This document shows positions 60,145-64,000 of a stretch of 64,000 nucleotides of DNA, piece after piece. Each line of letters opens with the position of its first letter. Positions within the stretch are counted from its first letter, which is position 1. A program made the translations under genes and the position numbers. The stretch is from Fibrobacter sp. UWB2 (GTDB lineage Bacteria; Fibrobacterota; Fibrobacteria; Fibrobacterales; Fibrobacteraceae): positions 372,001 to 436,000 of the forward strand of contig NZ_MWQK01000005.1 in NCBI RefSeq assembly GCF_002210425.1, in the 5' to 3' direction. The notes under the pieces were generated by a model. The model searched no databases and was not told where the DNA came from. It saw only the letters and a list, made by a program, of their open reading frames with translations.

Positions 60145-62514
60145 CTAATGTATAATCAGGAGCTTGCCCTTCTTAATCTTGGTCCCGCCACGGATGACAT
60201 ACTGGTAGACGCCCGGCGCCACAATATTTCCATTATCCATGCGTCCGTTCCATGCGGCACGGCCACCCGAAATCTGGTCGCCACTCATCGACACCACTAG
60301 CTTGCCGCCCCTGTTGTAGACATTGACCACAGCATCATCGGCGAGGTTTGCAAACGAAACAAACGCCTGCATCTTTGGACGGAACGGGTTCGGATACACC
60401 TTGACGTCTTCAGGGGCATCATTCGTCATGTTCTTTTCAGTACCGCGCAGGTCATCGCGCTTGTAACGGGTAATGCCATTTTCATGAGCAAACCACACCA
60501 TGCCAAGAACCGTATCCACTGCCACATCCTGGATCTTTTCGCTCAAGAGCCCATGGCGGGTCGTGAAATGTATCGTCGAAAGCGTATCCGGGCTCGTCTT
60601 GCGCGGAGTCAGGCGGTAAGCCCCCTGCGACGAAGTTCCCACCCAGAGGTTTCCGCGGCTATCGACATCGATACTTGTATAGCTTGCACCGCTAAGTCCG
60701 TTTGTCGAAAGCGGCGACTTCAAGTCCTTTTCGTCCTTGTCCCAATACACAAGTGCAGAGTTCGTGACCATCCAGACGTTATCGGATTTCGGTTCATAGA
60801 CCAAGTCGAGCGGAGTCGACGAAGAACCGCTAAACGTTTCCCTGTAAGTCGAATCCACCCAGGAAATATCCCCGCCCTTTGATTTCGGCAACGGGAACGT
60901 AAATACATCCAGGCCACCGTTTGCATCAAGCGACGGACCGGCACGCGTGCCCACGTAGACAATCCAGTTCTTACCGTCATCGCTCACTCGGGCATACATC
61001 GGGCCACCAATCGGCGTAGAGCCAACGTTGCTTGCGCAGGACATCGTCGTAGATTCACCCTTAATGTCAATGTAGACCAGGCTATAGCCCTTGTTCGATG
61101 CAGAAGTCGTCAAGTAGCCCATATTATCTGGCGCAAGTGTCGTCGAAACGGCAATCGTAAATATGGACTCGATGCTAGTACCTTCGTGCCAGTTGTCCAT
61201 GCAATAGGAATTGCCTGTGTCAGACAACGTGAACGTATTAATCAACGTATCAGCCCAGCCTTTATACAGGAAAAAGCCGTACCCCCAGAAATGGTACATG
61301 GCACCACCGGTCGGTAGCACCGACAGGACTTTCAAGTTATGCCCGCGGGCATCGGGACCATTCGCATAAGCCGGAACCGGGGGATATATAGGCACAGGGT
61401 CGCTCCACCTAAAGTCCTTGTCATCACCCGAGAAATAGTAGTAGGACAGGCGCCCATTATCGGTAGCCGCGAGGACACCGCCCGTCGGGAGCGCACGGAG
61501 TTCATAGACGCTTTCGAGAGGGAACGACTTGTAATCGGAAATATCGGTCAGCTTCTTGCCATCGTAGTGGAAAACCTTGTCAGGACCTGCCAAAACCGCC
61601 TGGCCCGACGGCTGCAAAGAAACCCAGCGCACAATGGACTTGTAAATAAAACGGACGTTCCTCTTGTTGCCTACAGTGGTCACCACGGAATCGAGCGCAT
61701 ACAAGGCGGAATCCTTCAGCACCTTCCCGCGGACAGTCACCATCTGGTCCGTGTCCGTAAAGACGGAGAACGTATCCAAAGCGACGCGCGTAAAGCCATC
61801 CTTGTCCCAGATTCTCATGCCTTCCGTAGAAAACGTCCTGATTTCATTATCCTTCCAGGCGATGCTCTTGATAGGAGTCTTGTCGCTTGATGCCTTCTGG
61901 ATAATTTTCCATGAATCCGGGTCGTAAAGCTTCACGTCGTCTTCAAGCTTGTCCCAGTCCATCTTGCGCATGTAAAGAGCTCCACCCGCCGCAACAATCA
62001 GGGAATCCCCACGGATATCCATCGCAGACACCGCATTTGCAGAAATGCTGATATCCGCAATCCTATCGATAGTAAGGATAGAGGTCATGGTCTTGATGCT
62101 AAAGAACGAAAGGCGGTCTTCAAAGGCAATGACAAGAACAGGGCCGCCCGCAAGCGCCATCCCCGGAATGACATGGGTATTGCTGCCGGCGTAGGCACGG
62201 CTCTGGATAACCCAGTGGCCATCCGACATCATTAGCGAAATGACGCCGTTATCGCTCACAGAAAAGACACCCGCATCCTTCGAGATAATCACGGCACTTA
62301 CAGACTGGTCGCCAAGGCCATTCGAAGTCGTGTACAGGTCATCGGCCGTACTTGCCCTATAGCGGACACCACCCGATGTCGCCATAAGCAGGCCCTCGCC
62401 ACTCGGGACAGCGGCCTTTATCGGGAAAGGGCGTGTAAAGTTAAGCCACAGGTCCTGCGCAAAAGACGATGTAGCGAAAACAAGGATACAGATAAGATGG
62501 AGCAAATTTTTCAC
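60145..62514 (-). CDS. PorZ-like two-propeller protein with C-terminal sorting/FlgD-like domain
   Basis: 789 residues. Signal peptide (LLHLICILVFATSSFA); beta-propeller repeats such as LLMATSGGVRYR, SVDSRGNLWVGTSSQGAYRL-type blades and VWMVTNSALVYWD; a C-terminal 85-residue domain beginning VKVYPNPFRP and including VVNVYNRGGKLV and NGNIVAPGVYQYVI, i.e. a FlgD-Ig or T9SS type A sorting domain. Length and order match PorZ, a component of type IX secretion that binds A-LPS. I cannot prove PorZ function; sensor-type propeller proteins are an alternative. It is followed by the small lipoprotein gene. Confidence 0.7.
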   Translation of the reverse strand: MKNLLHLICILVFATSSFAQDLWLNFTRPFPIKAAVPSGEGLLMATSGGVRYRASTADDLYTTSNGLGDQSVSAVIISKDAGVFSVSDNGVISLMMSDGHWVIQSRAYAGSNTHVIPGMALAGGPVLVIAFEDRLSFFSIKTMTSILTIDRIADISISANAVSAMDIRGDSLIVAAGGALYMRKMDWDKLEDDVKLYDPDSWKIIQKASSDKTPIKSIAWKDNEIRTFSTEGMRIWDKDGFTRVALDTFSVFTDTDQMVTVRGKVLKDSALYALDSVVTTVGNKRNVRFIYKSIVRWVSLQPSGQAVLAGPDKVFHYDGKKLTDISDYKSFPLESVYELRALPTGGVLAATDNGRLSYYYFSGDDKDFRWSDPVPIYPPVPAYANGPDARGHNLKVLSVLPTGGAMYHFWGYGFFLYKGWADTLINTFTLSDTGNSYCMDNWHEGTSIESIFTIAVSTTLAPDNMGYLTTSASNKGYSLVYIDIKGESTTMSCASNVGSTPIGGPMYARVSDDGKNWIVYVGTRAGPSLDANGGLDVFTFPLPKSKGGDISWVDSTYRETFSGSSSTPLDLVYEPKSDNVWMVTNSALVYWDKDEKDLKSPLSTNGLSGASYTSIDVDSRGNLWVGTSSQGAYRLTPRKTSPDTLSTIHFTTRHGLLSEKIQDVAVDTVLGMVWFAHENGITRYKRDDLRGTEKNMTNDAPEDVKVYPNPFRPKMQAFVSFANLADDAVVNVYNRGGKLVVSMSGDQISGGRAAWNGRMDNGNIVAPGVYQYVIRGGTKIKKGKLLIIH

Positions 62515-62544
62515 AATATAAAATTACGAAATTTTGGGAGCATT

Positions 62545-63159
62545 TCAACCAGTATATTCAATAATTTCCCGCAAAGAAGCGTCACGCCCCGTAATCATTT
62601 TAATACGGTCTTTCTGCATTACCATTTTCTCTTCCATTTTTTGAAACGCCATAAGCCGCCTCCGGACAAGGCAACCCCGCGAAAGCCCTAAAAGCCGACT
62701 CAGTTCACGGATGCTAAGCCCGCCGACAACAGACAGTTCCACAATCATTTTTTCAAGCGGATTCAAGACCTCGAGCAAAAGCGAGAACTCGCTCAGAATA
62801 GCCTCGGTACACATTCCCTCTTCGGGCGGCACATAGGCATCGGCCCATCTCGCGTCGTAGCAGGCCTTGGGCTCGTTCAAGACCGAAAACGGGATTTCGT
62901 GCATCTGGTGCCTTTTTCGATAGCCGTTGTAGTGGCAGTGCAAAAGAACGGCCTCAAGCCACGGCAAAAGATGGACCTGGTTATTCAATTGACTCGCATT
63001 TTTGCAAAAGCGCAGCGCCACCTCCTGAAACAAGTCATCCGCCTCGTCTTTCGTCCCACACTTTTTCAGGCACAATTTGTATATTCTGTAGGAATATTTT
63101 TTCCAGACAGACCCGACCCATTTTCGGGGAAATCTACAAAGGAAACCCGTACATGACAT
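62545..63159 (-). CDS. ECF-type RNA polymerase sigma factor
   Basis: 204 residues from the ATG at 63159. Region 2 is YRIYKLCLKKCGTKDEADDLFQEVALRFCKN; region 4 is LNPLEKMIVELSVVGGLSIRELSRLLGLSRGCLVRRRLMAFQKM, with the HTH. The first residues are Cys-containing (MSCTGFLCRFP). No anti-sigma gene is adjacent; the propeller protein follows on the same strand 30 bases later, an interesting link that could reflect co-regulation. A longer frame exists but would overlap the divergent dsbD gene. Confidence 0.8.
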   Translation of the reverse strand: MSCTGFLCRFPRKWVGSVWKKYSYRIYKLCLKKCGTKDEADDLFQEVALRFCKNASQLNNQVHLLPWLEAVLLHCHYNGYRKRHQMHEIPFSVLNEPKACYDARWADAYVPPEEGMCTEAILSEFSLLLEVLNPLEKMIVELSVVGGLSIRELSRLLGLSRGCLVRRRLMAFQKMEEKMVMQKDRIKMITGRDASLREIIEYTG

Positions 63160-63208
63160 AAAAGTTTTATTCCCAATATCTTCTACTTCTTTTAGCGAGA
63201 CACAATTT

Positions 63209-64000
63209 ATGAATATTTTGGACAAATTTATGGTTTTTGAAAATTTTGCAAACGACCGTTTGCAAAAAACGTCATTTTGCATACTATTGTTTGCAGCGCT
63301 AGCCTTTGCTGAAGAGTTCAATATGAACAACATGCCCCCTCCGGAGGCAAGTTTGCACTATTCTGCAGGCACCCTGGAGAAAGGTTCGAGCGTAACCGTA
63401 GACATCACTATTCCGGACAAATGGCACGTAAATGCAAACATCGCCGCCGATGAATTTCTGAAGCCTTCGTCCATCGAGATTTCAGCACAGGGAATCCACT
63501 TCGGAGAGCCCAAGTGGCCAGAGCCTATCAAGGAATACAGCGAAGCTTTGGACCTTGAAAATCTCGTGTTCAAGGGACATTTCCAGATTTCGCTCCCAAT
63601 CGACAGTGTCGATGCCGATTATGACAGCCTCACGACACAGGCGACATTCCATTACCAGGCCTGCGACAATTCCATTTGCCTCGCACCATCGCAAGTGACA
63701 TTTGGCGTGGGGAGTGTGGGGTTTAACAACAAGAGAGCCTCGCGAGATGACGCCGCGGTACCCGCGGCGAAAAGCGCCACGAGCTCTACAGGGAAAACAG
63801 CCGAGAAAGCCGCTGAAAATGCCGCCGGGAATGTCGTCAATGCGCCGAGTGCCGCAGGGAATGCGACAGAAGGCGCTGCAGGAACATTCGTTTTGCTATT
63901 GTCGGCTCTGTTCGGAGGCTTAATTCTGAACTTGATGCCATGCGTGCTTCCCGTGCTTTCGCTAAAGCTTTTCAGCTTGATCAAGCAGTCTCGTGAGAGC
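63209..64000 (+). CDS. dsbD: Thiol:disulfide interchange protein DsbD, C-terminus outside window
   Basis: 264 residues visible. The start is uncertain: ATG at 63209 or 63230, or a TTG at 63260 that would give a shorter signal peptide (QKTSFCILLFAALAFA). Then an N-terminal DsbD-alpha domain (VTVDITIPDKWHVNAN, FHYQACDNSICLAPSQVTF with two Cys), an Ala-rich linker (about 180-225), and the first transmembrane segment with LFGGLILNLMPCVLPVLSLKLF, the hallmark DsbD active-site Cys. It moves reducing power from thioredoxin to the periplasm and may serve the periplasmic thioredoxin-like protein at 25.4 kb. Confidence 0.88.
   Translation, partial: MNILDKFMVFENFANDRLQKTSFCILLFAALAFAEEFNMNNMPPPEASLHYSAGTLEKGSSVTVDITIPDKWHVNANIAADEFLKPSSIEISAQGIHFGEPKWPEPIKEYSEALDLENLVFKGHFQISLPIDSVDADYDSLTTQATFHYQACDNSICLAPSQVTFGVGSVGFNNKRASRDDAAVPAAKSATSSTGKTAEKAAENAAGNVVNAPSAAGNATEGAAGTFVLLLSALFGGLILNLMPCVLPVLSLKLFSLIKQSRES
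63244..63267. repeat. Perfect 11-bp inverted repeat at the dsbD start
   Basis: TTTTGCAAACG and CGTTTGCAAAA separated by two bases. It lies inside the upstream-extended dsbD frame, directly at the alternative TTG start. Confidence 0.6.

Overview
The window looks like a chromosomal piece of a Fibrobacter (F. succinogenes-like) genome, a gut or rumen cellulose degrader. The evidence is a pair of Fibrobacter-typical paralogous families side by side (Fsuc_second/TIGR02147 and the FISUMP domain), several cellulase-type glycoside hydrolases (two GH5, one GH9), CE1-type esterases, many outer-membrane proteins and lipoproteins, a futalosine-route menaquinone gene, and sorting/propeller modules of the type IX secretion kind. 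No phage, insertion sequence or CRISPR array was seen.

Layout. 1-3.6 kb: two TIGR02147-type regulators, the second followed by a FISUMP lipoprotein. 3.9-6.3 kb: delta, biotin-carrier and beta subunits of a sodium-pumping decarboxylase, alpha subunit absent. 6.4-10.6 kb: two tandem lipoproteins ending in histidine-phosphatase domains. 10.8-12.7 kb: an acyl-CoA transferase and a divergent GtrA-like protein. 13-17.2 kb: a Wzc-type tyrosine autokinase followed by an OmpA-type protein with eight calcium-binding-type repeats. 17.4-22 kb: a MacB-type ABC pair, KDPG aldolase, a REC-GGDEF protein and MqnA. 22-24 kb: a small unknown protein, a cytoplasmic GH5 enzyme and a small barrel. 24.2-27.7 kb: the clpP-ftsY-membrane protein-thioredoxin-glycosyltransferase operon. 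27.8-31.9 kb: aroD, ptsN, tRNA-Val, a TolC-like protein and a NYN/LOTUS protein. 32-35.5 kb: two tandem multidomain esterases. 35.5-43.8 kb: mostly housekeeping genes (phosphohexomutase, cupin, transporter, lysA, a histone-H1-like/CBM48 protein, rpe, pabBC). 43.9-45.7 kb: GH9 cellulase. 45.9-55 kb: a six-gene outer-membrane operon. 55.3-64 kb: GH5 lipoprotein, lpxA, glycosyltransferase, CCA-adding enzyme, small lipoprotein, a PorZ-like propeller protein, an ECF sigma factor and the start of dsbD.

The best candidate for a new system is 45.9-56.5 kb. A co-directional operon encodes a secreted carbohydrate-binding-like protein, three large outer-membrane barrel proteins (two of which share a clear signature), a lipoprotein and a GH18-fold protein whose catalytic Glu is replaced by Gln. 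A GH5 lipoprotein is transcribed divergently, and the shared 326-base regulatory region carries a perfect 17-bp direct repeat. It reads as a surface glycan-binding or adhesion assembly coordinated with a cellulase.

A second pattern crosses the window. Many first-in-transcript genes have a TATATT/TAAATT-like -10 box only 5-10 bases before the start codon and no Shine-Dalgarno sequence, which suggests leaderless mRNAs, while operon-internal genes carry good AGGAG-type sites.
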